A DNA stretch of 64,000 nucleotides, from the NCBI GenBank assembly GCA_964542475.1, contig CAZIUL010000003.1, positions 62,001-126,000 on the forward strand. The letters run 5' to 3'. Position 1 is the stretch's first letter. Each line of letters opens with the position of its first letter. The translations under genes were made by a program, and so were the position numbers. This document shows, piece after piece, positions 44,860-53,610 of this stretch. The DNA is from CAZIUL01 sp964542475 (GTDB taxonomy: Bacteria > Planctomycetota > B15-G4 > CAYZWU01). The notes below the pieces were generated by a model that worked only from the letters and a program-made list of their open reading frames with translations, made no database searches and was not told the DNA's origin.

Positions 44860-46206
44860 CTATGCCTTGAACACGTTGTCGGCTGGCCGGCACGCGCCGC
44901 GGGTGTCTATCACAACCTTTACAACATCCGCAAACTTGTCGTGGTCAACAGCATCGTGCGCGGTTGAAATCACGGCGGCATCGTAGCCGGTCTTCTCCAC
45001 CTCTTCCCACGTGCGGCTCTTGATTCCGGCCAGCTGCGGGTGTTCGCGCGTCTGCGGGACAACAGGGCAAAAAGGGTCGTAGTAATCGATTTTTGCGCCT
45101 AGGGACAGCAGCTTTTCCCACAGGGTATATGTGGGGCTTTCACGGTCGTCGTCCACGTTCTTTTTGTACGCGAGTCCCACTAGCAAAAGCCGACAGCCGC
45201 GTATCGATTTGCCGTGTTCGTTCAAAGCCAGAAGAGTGCGCTGAACAACGTAGCTCGGCATGGAGGTGTTGATCTCGCCTGCCAACTCGATGAACTTCGT
45301 GGGTATCCCGTGCTCCCTGGCCTTCCACGAGAGGTAGAAGGGATCGATCGGAATGCAGTGGCCACCCAGTCCGGGACCCGGGTAAAACGGCATGAAACCG
45401 AACGGCTTAGTGGCTGCCGCCTCGATGACCTCCCAGATGTCGATGTCCATCTCGGAAAAAACGATCTTCAGTTCGTTCACGAGCGCAATGTTGATGCAGC
45501 GGAAGATGTTTTCCGTCAGCTTGGTCGCTTCCGCCGTGCGGCAGGTGGAGACCGGGATGGTTTCGCATATCACCGTGTCATAGAACGCCCTCGCCGCCTC
45601 AAGGGAATCCGAAGTGATGCCTCCGACCACCTTCGGAATCTTGGCTGTTCCATAATCCTTGTTGTTGGGATCTTCGCGCTCAGGCGAATAGGCCACGTAA
45701 AAATCGCTCCCTGCCTTGAGGCCGGACTTTTTCTCGAGGGTTGGCACAAGAACCTCTTCGGTTGTGCCCGGATAGGTGGTGGACTCCAGAACAATAAGCT
45801 GGCCGGATCGAAGGTAGGGTCCCATCTGTTCCGCTGTGTTGATGATATAGCTCAGGTCTGGATCCCGGTTCTTGGTCAGGGGCGTTGGAACGCAGATCAG
45901 AGCCGCATCACACTCGGAAACGCGGCCGAAATCGTTGGTGGCTTCAGCACGGGGGATCTTCCTGCGGTCGGGTCCGTCCTTGCGATCGGTTACAAAAACG
46001 GAGGCGATCATTTCGGAGCTGAAATGACGAATATATGATTCGCCCTTTTTCAGCATCTCAACTTTCCTTTCATCCACGTCTATGCCGAGCACGCGGAACC
46101 TGGTTTTTGCAAACTCTATCAGAAGAGGCAACCCTACATATCCCAGGCCAACGACACCTACCGTGGCATTGCGGCTCTCCACCTTTTTTAATAGCTCTTT
46201 TATCAT
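44860..46206 (-). CDS. wbpA: UDP-N-acetylglucosamine 6-dehydrogenase-type nucleotide-sugar dehydrogenase
   Basis: A 448-residue NAD-dependent enzyme that oxidises the C6 hydroxyl of a UDP-sugar to a carboxylate for surface polysaccharide synthesis. The Rossmann fold is VGVVGLGYVGLPLLIEFAKT; the segment KPFGFMPFYPGPGLGGHCIP carries the catalytic Cys and, with DPFYLSWKARE, is the version found in WbpA/TviB-type UDP-GlcNAc dehydrogenases rather than UDP-glucose dehydrogenases. The UDP-binding C-terminal domain is present (LLVGLAYKKNVDDDRESPT). It is 46 bases downstream of the sulfurylase/APS-kinase fusion, which suggests a sulfated, acidic surface glycan. The precise substrate is inferred. Confidence 0.88.
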   Translation of the reverse strand: MIKELLKKVESRNATVGVVGLGYVGLPLLIEFAKTRFRVLGIDVDERKVEMLKKGESYIRHFSSEMIASVFVTDRKDGPDRRKIPRAEATNDFGRVSECDAALICVPTPLTKNRDPDLSYIINTAEQMGPYLRSGQLIVLESTTYPGTTEEVLVPTLEKKSGLKAGSDFYVAYSPEREDPNNKDYGTAKIPKVVGGITSDSLEAARAFYDTVICETIPVSTCRTAEATKLTENIFRCINIALVNELKIVFSEMDIDIWEVIEAAATKPFGFMPFYPGPGLGGHCIPIDPFYLSWKAREHGIPTKFIELAGEINTSMPSYVVQRTLLALNEHGKSIRGCRLLLVGLAYKKNVDDDRESPTYTLWEKLLSLGAKIDYYDPFCPVVPQTREHPQLAGIKSRTWEEVEKTGYDAAVISTAHDAVDHDKFADVVKVVIDTRGACRPADNVFKA

Positions 46207-46252
46207 GTACGGTTTCCAGTCAATCAGATTTTCCGGCAGGCCGCTGCTGCTG

Positions 46253-48349
46253 CTACCTCCTGCTTATAAGGTTGTTTTCCTCGAGGTACTTGACCACCTC
46301 GTCCGCGCACTCGTCAATGGAAAGCTTTCCAGCGTCTATGTGAAGCTCCGGCTTTTCAGGCGCTTCGTAGGGAGCGGAAATGCCGGTGAACTCCGGAATC
46401 TGGCCGGCCCTCGCCTTCTTGTACAGCCCCTTGGGATCGCGTTTCTCGCACACCTCGATCGGGCAGTCCACGAACACCTCGATGAAGTCGCCGGGCTCCA
46501 TGAGATCGCGCACCTTGTCCCTGTCGTTGCGGTACGGAGAGATGAAGGCGGTCATGACCACAACACCCGCTTCAGCGAAAAGCCCTGCCACGTGGCCGAT
46601 GCGCCGGATGTTTTCCTCCCTGTCATCGGGCGAGAATCCGAGGTTCGCGTTGAGGCCGTGTCGCACGTTGTCCCCGTCAAGCACATAGGTCCTGATGCCG
46701 CGCTCGTACAGCTTCCCTTCCACAGCCTGCGCAACGCTCGATTTACCCGAAGCGGACAGCCCCGTGTACCACATGCAGATCCCGCGGTGGTCGTTCAGCG
46801 CCTCCCGATCCTCCTTTGTAACGGATGAGTGGTGCCACGTGACATTCGTTGCAACCGAGCTCTTGTAAAGCTCATGATCCGCCTTCAGGATCCGCCCGAG
46901 CTCAGGCCGCATCAGCCTGGGATCGGGTGTCTCGCCCGATTCGACTGCAGAGCCTAGCTCCGCTGCCGTCATGCTGACAGACTGCCATCCCTTGTCCTCG
47001 TGCTCTTCGGCGGGCCCCATTCTTCCCAGTTCGTTGAAATAACCTGTGCGGCCCACGCAGACCGGCTCGATCTCGAGGCCGCCCTCCGCCATCTCGAACA
47101 TGTCCCTGGCCGAAAAATCATCGAACAGGGGGGTGCCGTCATCGAAAAAAGCTCCCGCGTGCCCGGGCTCGATAACGATGTGCGAGAATCCGAGGTTCTG
47201 TCGATAGACGGCATGCATGACAGCTTCCCTGGGGCCCGCGAAAAACCTTTTCATGTCAAGAGCAAGAAGGATGCATTGATCGTTGATGTCGTAGCCAACG
47301 CTCTTCCAGAGCTCAACGTCCTTGTCGCCTTTTCCGAGCAACCGCTTCTCCTGAAGCGTTCTAAGGCTTTTTACCAGCGTTTCGGCGGGCACAAGACCGG
47401 ATTCGTTGCTGCCGACCAGGGGGTTCAGGACTATACCTGTGAGGCTGCCCTCGCGCGTGAGCTCCTCCGCGGCGAGAACCAGCCCGTACTCCTGCGATCT
47501 CAAAACGGCTGTGTCGCAGTGAAGGGCCACCACCTTTTCCCAGCGGCGGTTCGCGCAAAACTCCCTGGTTTTCCGGGGCGGCATGATCAGATCGCTCAAT
47601 AGCGGATTGGGCTTCTCCGGGATAACCTCCACCTTGCCGCCGAGCAGCCATTCCCTGCTGTCCGCCAGCTCCTGCCGTGCGCCGGGGTGGTCCCTGCGTC
47701 CGGTTTCATAGATGCTTTCCAGGTACTTGTCGGCATCCCATAGATAAAGGTCCTCAACCGTTATGATCCCTACGATCTCATTGCGGTCGTCGATGATCGC
47801 GAGGCGGTCCCCGCTTTTCAGTCTTTTCGCCTGCTCTGCCCCGATCCTGAATACCGGGGGTATGGTCCATGAGTACTTCTCGCCGCCCCGAACCAGAACC
47901 CTCTCTTCCAGCACCCGGTTGTAATCCGCGCCGTTCATCGGCCCTTCGAGAGGCGAAAGAACGCCGTCGCCGAACCTGTACAGAACAGCAAGGTCTTGTT
48001 TCGAAATGTGGTACGCGTCCAGGGCCCTTGCCTCGCGGATGAACTCATCCATGTGCTCTTTGGGAACCTGCCGGTTCGTTGGCTCCTTTAATCCGCCGTG
48101 CACGGGCACGAGGGGACCCTTGGCCTTTGCCTCCAGGTAACCGAGAACCTCTAGTCGCCTTCTGACAAGATCCGCTTCGGACTTTGGGATATCTCCTCCA
48201 AGGGAAAGCTCGCCCGTGGAAACGATATCAGCCATCACATGCTGCACAAAGCCCGCAACCGACTCGAAGCTCGTGCCCTCGATGTGGTGCCCTATGTCCT
48301 CATACAACCGGTTGTGCAGCTTGATCTTTTTTTCTTTGCTGGCCTTCAT
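46253..48349 (-). CDS. ATP-sulfurylase-like / APS-kinase fusion protein
   Basis: A 698-residue fusion. The C-terminal 175 residues are a normal APS kinase: P-loop YTGLSASGKSS at about 530, VLDGDNVRHGLN, ISPYRNDRDKVRDLM and FVDCPIEVCEKRDPKGLYKK. It would make PAPS for sulfotransferases. Residues about 100-510 follow the ATP-sulfurylase layout (PUA-like domain, then catalytic-like domain with AGPREAVMHAVYRQNLGFSH), but the expected TRNPxHxxH nucleotide-binding motif is replaced by VVALHCDTAVLRSQEYG, and GRDHAG by EPGHAG. The first 95 residues are an extra helical extension. The sulfurylase half may be inactive or regulatory. The 46-base gap to the UDP-sugar dehydrogenase gene points to a polysaccharide role. 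Confidence 0.85.
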   Translation of the reverse strand: MKASKEKKIKLHNRLYEDIGHHIEGTSFESVAGFVQHVMADIVSTGELSLGGDIPKSEADLVRRRLEVLGYLEAKAKGPLVPVHGGLKEPTNRQVPKEHMDEFIREARALDAYHISKQDLAVLYRFGDGVLSPLEGPMNGADYNRVLEERVLVRGGEKYSWTIPPVFRIGAEQAKRLKSGDRLAIIDDRNEIVGIITVEDLYLWDADKYLESIYETGRRDHPGARQELADSREWLLGGKVEVIPEKPNPLLSDLIMPPRKTREFCANRRWEKVVALHCDTAVLRSQEYGLVLAAEELTREGSLTGIVLNPLVGSNESGLVPAETLVKSLRTLQEKRLLGKGDKDVELWKSVGYDINDQCILLALDMKRFFAGPREAVMHAVYRQNLGFSHIVIEPGHAGAFFDDGTPLFDDFSARDMFEMAEGGLEIEPVCVGRTGYFNELGRMGPAEEHEDKGWQSVSMTAAELGSAVESGETPDPRLMRPELGRILKADHELYKSSVATNVTWHHSSVTKEDREALNDHRGICMWYTGLSASGKSSVAQAVEGKLYERGIRTYVLDGDNVRHGLNANLGFSPDDREENIRRIGHVAGLFAEAGVVVMTAFISPYRNDRDKVRDLMEPGDFIEVFVDCPIEVCEKRDPKGLYKKARAGQIPEFTGISAPYEAPEKPELHIDAGKLSIDECADEVVKYLEENNLISRR

Positions 48350-48486
48350 TCATTAAACCCTCTGGATACAGGATTGCCAAAAACCAGGGACATATACCCT
48401 ATCGAACCCTGAACATACGATCATTTACCTTTTTAGAAACCAACTTTGCAAGGGGTGGTTTTAGGAAGATTAGGAAAGGATCATAC

Positions 48487-48513
48487 AAAACCCCATCTTG
48501 TCGATGGGGTTTT
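48487..48513 (-). terminator. Intrinsic terminator of the tRNA-Met gene
   Basis: A perfect inverted repeat, AAAACCCCATC (48487-48497), five-base loop, GATGGGGTTTT (48503-48513), begins nine bases beyond the encoded CCA of the tRNA on the minus strand, ending in a T-run. The symmetric A and T runs could make it work in both directions. Confidence 0.85.
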
Positions 48514-48521
48514 GTTCGTGT

Positions 48522-48598
48522 TGGTAGCGGAGGAGGGACTCGAACCCACGACCTACGGATTATGAACCCGTCGCTCTGACCGACTGAGCTACTCCGCC
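48522..48598 (-). tRNA. tRNA-Met (CAU), elongator type
   Basis: All arms can be drawn: acceptor GGCGGAG/CTCCGCT with a G1-U72 wobble, U8-A9, D-arm starting GCTC, anticodon stem ACGGG/TCCGT around loop TTCATAA with anticodon CAT, T-loop TTCGAGT, discriminator A and an encoded CCA (48524-48522). The wobble-paired position 1-72, rather than an unpaired C1-A72, indicates an elongator rather than initiator tRNA. One T-stem pair is mismatched. Confidence 0.93.
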
Positions 48599-48620
48599 CT
48601 GTTGTTTTCAATTTTTCGGA

Positions 48621-48649
48621 AAGTTACACCAGCGAACCCGATCCTTCAA
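48621..48649 (-). promoter_or_regulatory. Candidate promoter of tRNA-Met
   Basis: On the minus strand TTGAAG (48649-48644) and TAACTT (48626-48621) are separated by 17 bases and sit about 23 bases ahead of the tRNA 5' end. The -10 match is weak. Confidence 0.4.
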
Positions 48650-48862
48650 GGGTTTTTCTTTCCGCTGTCTACCCCTGCCGAACAATCTTGGGTGCTGGAT
48701 CGAACCCAGCCATTTTATATCAACGAATGAGAATTAAAAAGGAATTCCTGTTGAAATCTCATCCTTCCGATGAGATAGTATGTAGCTGCACCCACTTACG
48801 GCACCCGCTTGTAATCCAATCACACTATTTATATTACCCCGGGATTTCAGGAGAAAACCATT

Positions 48863-50704
48863 ATGCTGAACAAAACATGCAGAAAATCAACCCTGTTTGC
48901 AGCGGTATCCATCGCCATGCTTTGCCTTGTAGCAGGCCCGGCCCTTGCGGGGAGCGACAAAGACGCAAACATTCAAGAACCTGTCAAGCTGGCCAAGATA
49001 TCAATCACGGGCAGCCTCCAGGATGCCCTGCCCCCCTCAAATCCTTTCGGCCCCACGCCCATGTACTTCAAGCGGCTTCTCGACCTCATCGATAAGGCCG
49101 CCCAAGACAAGAACATAGAGGGGATCGTTCTCGAGGTGGACTCGCCTGCCATCGGATTCGCAAAGGTTCACGAGGTGAACAAGGCGCTCAAGGCGTTCAA
49201 GGACTCCGGGAAATCGATCTTCGGATACGCGGAGTCGCTCGGCATGAAGGATTTGATGATAATGTCGACCTGCGACTACCTGGCGATTCCCGAATCAGGC
49301 ACCGTGTTGATTCCTGGGCTAAGCATCGAAGCCCTGTACATGAAAAAGTTTCTAAAGAAGCTGGGTGTGCAGTTTCTGGTCGAGCACATCGGCGACTACA
49401 AGACAGCTTTCGAGGACTTCAGCCGGGACTCGATGTCGGATGCCAACCGCGAGGTGCTCAACTGCCTCCTGGACGAATACTACTTTTCAATCATAAACAC
49501 GATCGCAAAAAACCGGGGCATTGACAACCTCGAGGTGATAAGAGCGATCGACCAGGCCATACTCATGCCTGACGATGCGGTGAAAGCCGGCCTGATCGAC
49601 GCAACCTGCTACAGGGATCAGTTCGATGATCTGATCAAATCGAAGCTGAAAGCCCAAAAAATAGAGATCAACAACAAGTACGGACGCAGCGACAAGGATC
49701 TTGATCTCGACAATCCCATCGTCCTTTTTTCCCAGATCATGTCTTCCCTTACCGGCAAGAAAAAGAAAGAGTCCAAGAATCCCAAGATAGCTCTCATCTA
49801 TGCATCCGGAATGATCCACTCCGGCAAGAACCAGATGGATCCCTTCTCGGGACAGGTGACAATAGGCTCGGACACCCTTGCAAAGGCGATACTGGATGCG
49901 GCTGATGACGAGACCGTTAAAGCCATCGTCCTGAGGGTGGACAGCCCCGGCGGTTCAGGGCTCGCCTCAGACATCATCTGGCACGCGGAGGTGAAGGCTG
50001 CCGCGAAAAAGCCGTTCATCGTGTCCATGGGTGACGTGGCAGGATCGGGCGGGTACTACATTGCCATGGCAGCCGACAAGATCTTCGCGGAACCGTCAAC
50101 CATTACGGGTTCGATCGGTGTTGTCTCGGCGATTCCGAACGTGAGCAAGACCATGGACAAGCTCGACATCACTGTTGAACGCATCTGCCGAGGCCGCAAC
50201 GCCTCGCTCATGTCTCTTTTTGCTCCTCCTGACGAGGTCAACATCAAGCTGCTCGCGGACTACATGGAGAAGTTCTACTGGAAGTTCGTGGACAAGGTGG
50301 CTGCCGGGCGGAAGATGTGCCCGAAAGAGGTTCACAAGCTCGCGCAGGGCCGTGTTTGGACCGGGCGCCAGGCGCTTGACAACGGCCTCGTGGATGTGCT
50401 GGGCGGACTCGACGATGCGATCCTGTTCGCAAGGGCAAAGGCCGGGCTCATGGACAATCCGGACTGGGAGATCAAGGAGATGCCCGAATCGCCGGATTTC
50501 TTCCAGGCCCTTTCCGAGGCAATGGGAGTAAAGGTTTTTCTCAAGGAGATCATGACCGCGGCAGGCATGAACGTGACCGAGTCCTTTGTTCTGGATAATC
50601 CGGAGGTCAGGGCACGCATCGGGCGGCTGTACTCGGTCTGGAACCTCTGCATGAACGACTCCATGCTTCTGCTAATGCCCATGGATATTCAGGTTAACTT
50701 TTAG
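48863..50704 (+). CDS. sppA: Signal peptide peptidase SppA, long (67K) form
   Basis: A 613-residue serine protease with a Ser/Lys dyad that clears cleaved signal peptides in the envelope. It has the two tandem peptidase-S49 domains of the long form: the first carries the general-base Lys in HIGDYKTAFEDFSRDSMSD, the second the nucleophile Ser in GDVAGSGGYYIAMAADK, followed by EPSTITGSIGVV. The N-terminus is a signal sequence or signal anchor (residues 8-30). CAGGAG precedes the ATG. A strong terminator follows 70 bases after the stop, so it is probably transcribed alone. Confidence 0.93.
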   Translation: MLNKTCRKSTLFAAVSIAMLCLVAGPALAGSDKDANIQEPVKLAKISITGSLQDALPPSNPFGPTPMYFKRLLDLIDKAAQDKNIEGIVLEVDSPAIGFAKVHEVNKALKAFKDSGKSIFGYAESLGMKDLMIMSTCDYLAIPESGTVLIPGLSIEALYMKKFLKKLGVQFLVEHIGDYKTAFEDFSRDSMSDANREVLNCLLDEYYFSIINTIAKNRGIDNLEVIRAIDQAILMPDDAVKAGLIDATCYRDQFDDLIKSKLKAQKIEINNKYGRSDKDLDLDNPIVLFSQIMSSLTGKKKKESKNPKIALIYASGMIHSGKNQMDPFSGQVTIGSDTLAKAILDAADDETVKAIVLRVDSPGGSGLASDIIWHAEVKAAAKKPFIVSMGDVAGSGGYYIAMAADKIFAEPSTITGSIGVVSAIPNVSKTMDKLDITVERICRGRNASLMSLFAPPDEVNIKLLADYMEKFYWKFVDKVAAGRKMCPKEVHKLAQGRVWTGRQALDNGLVDVLGGLDDAILFARAKAGLMDNPDWEIKEMPESPDFFQALSEAMGVKVFLKEIMTAAGMNVTESFVLDNPEVRARIGRLYSVWNLCMNDSMLLLMPMDIQVNF

Positions 50705-50774
50705 CCCGCTTATTTCATACACTTCGTCGCGAGGCACTGTAACCTGCACTGTGGTTGCCCTCCGGTTTAAAAAT

Positions 50775-50811
50775 ACCCGCATCCCCTGAGGGGAGATGCG
50801 GGTGTTTTTTT
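50775..50811 (+). terminator. Intrinsic terminator of sppA
   Basis: ACCCGCATC (50775-50783), an inner loop that itself can pair (CCCTGAGGGG), and GATGCGGGT (50795-50803) form a perfect nine-base stem followed by G and seven Ts. Confidence 0.92.
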
Positions 50812-50837
50812 CGCGTTAAACCGCTGTTGCTGTGCTG

Positions 50838-51905
50838 CTATATGACCTCGATCGCCACAGGATTCGACTGATAATTAAAAGGCGCGTAAGTGGTGTACGC
50901 AAAGAACATGACCAAACCCACGGCCTGAGGAGGCAGCGGCCCATAGGTGTTCAGCTGTGCCTGTCCCCGTCCGTCGGCATCCAGAACACCCATGAAGCCC
51001 TGCATGACGCCGGCCATGCCCAGCTTCAAGGTAATTCCGGTAAAAGTATCCCAGTTCAGTGGCAGGTGCCCGCCACCGGGGAGCGGTGTTCCAGGCGAAA
51101 TGCCGGTTACGCTTCCGAGCAGAAAGTAGTTATCGCCGGCATGGTACGGGCTGGCATCGAGATCGAAGTTGACATAAGATTGCACGCTCGAATCGATCTC
51201 GTACACATCAGGTATCAGGCCTGTAGGCACGAGCCGCATGTCATCGTAGTATACCTCGGTGGCGCTGTTTCCAAAGAGGTCCACGGCAGCGATGTCCGTC
51301 GTGCCGCCGCCAGCGCCGAACACCCCCTCTGACCACACATATCCGCCGCCGTATACCGGGTGGTCGGTTATGATGGGATCATCGAGAAGGGTTCCGTCGT
51401 AGTAGACCTGCACCCAGTCCTCGTCGAGATCAACGTTGACCTGGATCTTCTTCCACTCCTTCGTGACATAGGGTATCTTAACATTGTCTGCTGCACCGCA
51501 ATCACCGACCAGTTTTCCCGAGGCACTGTCGAAGTCCAGCTGAACCGACCAGAAATAGGGCCCACTCGGGAAGGCATAGGTGTTGAGCATGATGAAGTGC
51601 GAATTGCCGGTGTAGAAACGCGGGAGAAACTGCCAGGCGATGTAGCTCCAGCGCCCCTCGTCGTAGTCGAAGTACTGGTGGACAAGGTCTGAGTTGGGCA
51701 GAATCTCGACGGATTGGTAGTCGCTTTGACAAAACTTGTCAGAAACATCGGCATCACAACCCGCTGCCCATTCCTCCCAGCTGCTCTGATTTACGATGGG
51801 TCCCAAATTGTAAAGATCGAAATCATCAAACCAGTCGGCTGAAGCCGCGCCTTGCAGACCCAACAGAACTACAGCAACCGCGCCAAACAAAAGAACTCTC
51901 TTCAT
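50838..51905 (-). CDS. Secreted LamG-like protein of unknown function
   Basis: A 355-residue exported protein: signal peptide MKRVLLFGAVAVVLLGLQGA ending in ASA, then a mature start DWFDDFDLYN. Residues 22-220 look like a concanavalin/LamG-type jelly-roll, with alternating strands (YFWSVQLDFDSASGKLVGD, KKIQVNVDLDEDWVQVYYDG, TEVYYDDMRLVP). The remaining 120 residues form another beta-rich domain. Such proteins often bind extracellular glycans. No PEP-CTERM or other sorting tail is visible. A minus-strand promoter candidate lies about 240 bases upstream. Confidence 0.78.
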   Translation of the reverse strand: MKRVLLFGAVAVVLLGLQGAASADWFDDFDLYNLGPIVNQSSWEEWAAGCDADVSDKFCQSDYQSVEILPNSDLVHQYFDYDEGRWSYIAWQFLPRFYTGNSHFIMLNTYAFPSGPYFWSVQLDFDSASGKLVGDCGAADNVKIPYVTKEWKKIQVNVDLDEDWVQVYYDGTLLDDPIITDHPVYGGGYVWSEGVFGAGGGTTDIAAVDLFGNSATEVYYDDMRLVPTGLIPDVYEIDSSVQSYVNFDLDASPYHAGDNYFLLGSVTGISPGTPLPGGGHLPLNWDTFTGITLKLGMAGVMQGFMGVLDADGRGQAQLNTYGPLPPQAVGLVMFFAYTTYAPFNYQSNPVAIEVI

Positions 51906-52227
51906 GGTTTACCCTCCTAATATCGGCTCTCCCGGATGAAGCCTCTTCAATAACCATTTTCCCGACGCTGGTACCTTGCAGACCGGGACAAAGCCGCAAA
52001 CTTCAGGGCCTCGGAATATCCCTTTTCAGTGACACACCAATACCCCGGACCAGATCGGCTGTTACACATGCTTCTTTGTTCACTGGTTTATTGTCTTTCT
52101 GCGATGCCGCTGGCAAGGCATCAAAATAGGCTCATTGCGAATATTATAATAAAAACCAATAATCGATCAAAGAAAATATTGATGGGAAAAAGCCCCGCGT
52201 TGCACTAGCAATAGAGGGGATAACCTA
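51906..52227. other. Intergenic region with a likely leader for the LamG-like gene
   Basis: A 320-base AT-rich region between two minus-strand genes. It has a promoter candidate at 52143-52170, implying an untranslated leader of about 230 bases for the secreted LamG-like protein. I see no gene and no riboswitch I can name. Confidence 0.4.
52143..52170 (-). promoter_or_regulatory. Candidate promoter for the LamG-like secreted protein gene
   Basis: On the minus strand TTGATC (52170-52165) and a perfect TATAAT (52148-52143) are separated by 16 bases, in an AT-rich patch. Confidence 0.45.
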
Positions 52228-53523
52228 TCATTGTTTTTTGCGGCTCTCGCGGATGAAGATGTTCTTGAAATAAAGCGGTCCGCCGTGGCTCTGGAGCTCT
52301 ATCTGGCCTGCCGGGTAGATCGGTTTTTGCCTCTCCCAGTAGTTCTCCATGACGACATTATCCACGACCAGCTCACCGTTTAGAAGCACGGTAACCTTGT
52401 CGCCGTTCATCAGGATCCTGAAGCGGTTCCATTCGCCGGGAGGGTTGTCCGCTTTCTTGCTCGGTTCGCTCGGGTTCTTCTTGTTGTTGTAGAGGCCGCC
52501 GGAGCCGACCTCGCGGTCCCAGATCTGCACCTGCGGGCTGCCGCGAAGGTAGATGCCGCTGTCCCCTCCCGGAGGAATCTTCCAGTCCACCAGCAGCTCG
52601 AAATCGGTGTACTCCCTTGCCGTGCACAGGCTGTGGCCCTTGCCGTCGAAGACGAGCACCCCGTCTTGTACGCGCCAGTGCTTGCGCATCTCCAGGTCAG
52701 CTTTCTTCTGTGCTTTTTCAAGCTCGTCCCCGGGCATTCCCGCGCGCGCGGCAGGGTTCTGCACGAGCCCTTTCCACCCCGAAAGGTCCTTTCCGTTGAA
52801 GAGACTCTCGAAGCCGTCCGGGGGCACGTTCAGCTTGAGATCCCTGATGCGGATGTTCCTGAACTCCACCCGGTGCCCGTGACCCAAAAAGCCGATGTGC
52901 CCGGACTTCCGTTTGATACCGGGATGGCGCTTCAGCGAATCCCGGTCCTTCACGTCGTCGAGGTCCGCGTTCACGATGACCCGGCTGTTCAGCGTGATCC
53001 GCACCTTTGAGCCGCGGCACATGATCTCCTCGGTGTTCCATTCGCCCGTTTTCTTCAAGAACCCGCGCTTTGCCGGGAAAAGGCCGTAAACAGAGCCGTG
53101 GTACTGAGCGGGCCGCAGGCTCGCGTACTGGGGCGCGTCGTTGTCCAGTATCTGGATCTCCATCCCCTGGTAAGCGGGATTGCCTTCCAAAGGAGCGCGG
53201 ATCCCCACTCCGTTGTTTCCTCCGGGTTGGAGCTTGAACTCGAACCGGAAGATGAAGTCTTCGAACACATCTTTTGTAAAAAGGTTGCCTCCTCCACTGG
53301 CAGTGCAGACCAGCACGCTGTCCTCCACCACGTACCCCGGCCCCCTGCCGTGCATCAGGGTCCAACCTGAAAGATCGTTCCCGTTGAAAAGAGGCGTGAA
53401 CCCCTGTTCCATCCCCGGGCTTGTCTGCTCTTCCCGGCCATCTTCCCGGGAAAGGGATAAGGGGCAAATGAGCGCCACAAGCATCAATGTACAGCCAATC
53501 CGCTGCAATGAGAAAACCGACAT
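52228..53523 (-). CDS. Secreted protein with two DUF1080 (3-keto-disaccharide hydrolase-like) domains
   Basis: A 431-residue exported protein (signal peptide 1-25; CCGGAGG upstream of the ATG). Two tandem DUF1080 jelly-rolls follow: the first begins GFTPLFNGNDLSGWTLMHG (about residue 42) and the second GFESLFNGKDLSGWKGL (about 240). Each has the usual landmarks, such as EFKLQPGGNNGVGIRAP and DWKIPPGGDSGIYLRGSP, GEWNRFRILMNG and a final RNIRIRDL/KNIFIRES strand. DUF1080 proteins, very abundant in planctomycetes, are proposed hydrolases or binding proteins for sugars. Two copies in one chain is less usual than one. It follows the enoyl-CoA hydratase gene across a large hairpin. Confidence 0.92.
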   Translation of the reverse strand: MSVFSLQRIGCTLMLVALICPLSLSREDGREEQTSPGMEQGFTPLFNGNDLSGWTLMHGRGPGYVVEDSVLVCTASGGGNLFTKDVFEDFIFRFEFKLQPGGNNGVGIRAPLEGNPAYQGMEIQILDNDAPQYASLRPAQYHGSVYGLFPAKRGFLKKTGEWNTEEIMCRGSKVRITLNSRVIVNADLDDVKDRDSLKRHPGIKRKSGHIGFLGHGHRVEFRNIRIRDLKLNVPPDGFESLFNGKDLSGWKGLVQNPAARAGMPGDELEKAQKKADLEMRKHWRVQDGVLVFDGKGHSLCTAREYTDFELLVDWKIPPGGDSGIYLRGSPQVQIWDREVGSGGLYNNKKNPSEPSKKADNPPGEWNRFRILMNGDKVTVLLNGELVVDNVVMENYWERQKPIYPAGQIELQSHGGPLYFKNIFIRESRKKQ

Positions 53524-53548
53524 TTCAATCCTCCGGAAAAGGTTTCGG

Positions 53549-53610
53549 GGGGCCGCCCTTACAACACACCCGGCGGCATGTTTTCGTTTGTTGTGAAGGG
53601 CCGTCCCTAT
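53549..53610 (-). repeat. Large imperfect inverted repeat containing the stop codon of the enoyl-CoA hydratase gene
   Basis: Arms GCCCTTACAACA (53555-53566) and TGTTGTGAAGGGC (53589-53601) pair with one bulge, and outer G/C pairs extend the stem. On the minus strand the element begins TAGGGACGGCCC, whose TAG is the hydratase stop codon (53609-53607). No T-tract follows, so it is not a standard terminator. Confidence 0.55.

Noticed and set aside
48399..48611. 70-residue minus-strand frame over tRNA-Met
   Set aside because: Its sequence (VGQSDGFIIRRSWVRVPPPL) is the well-known false translation of a tRNA gene and its terminator.
48688..49095. 135-codon plus frame ahead of sppA
   Set aside because: Runs into sppA in another frame and has no start signal or protein-like composition.
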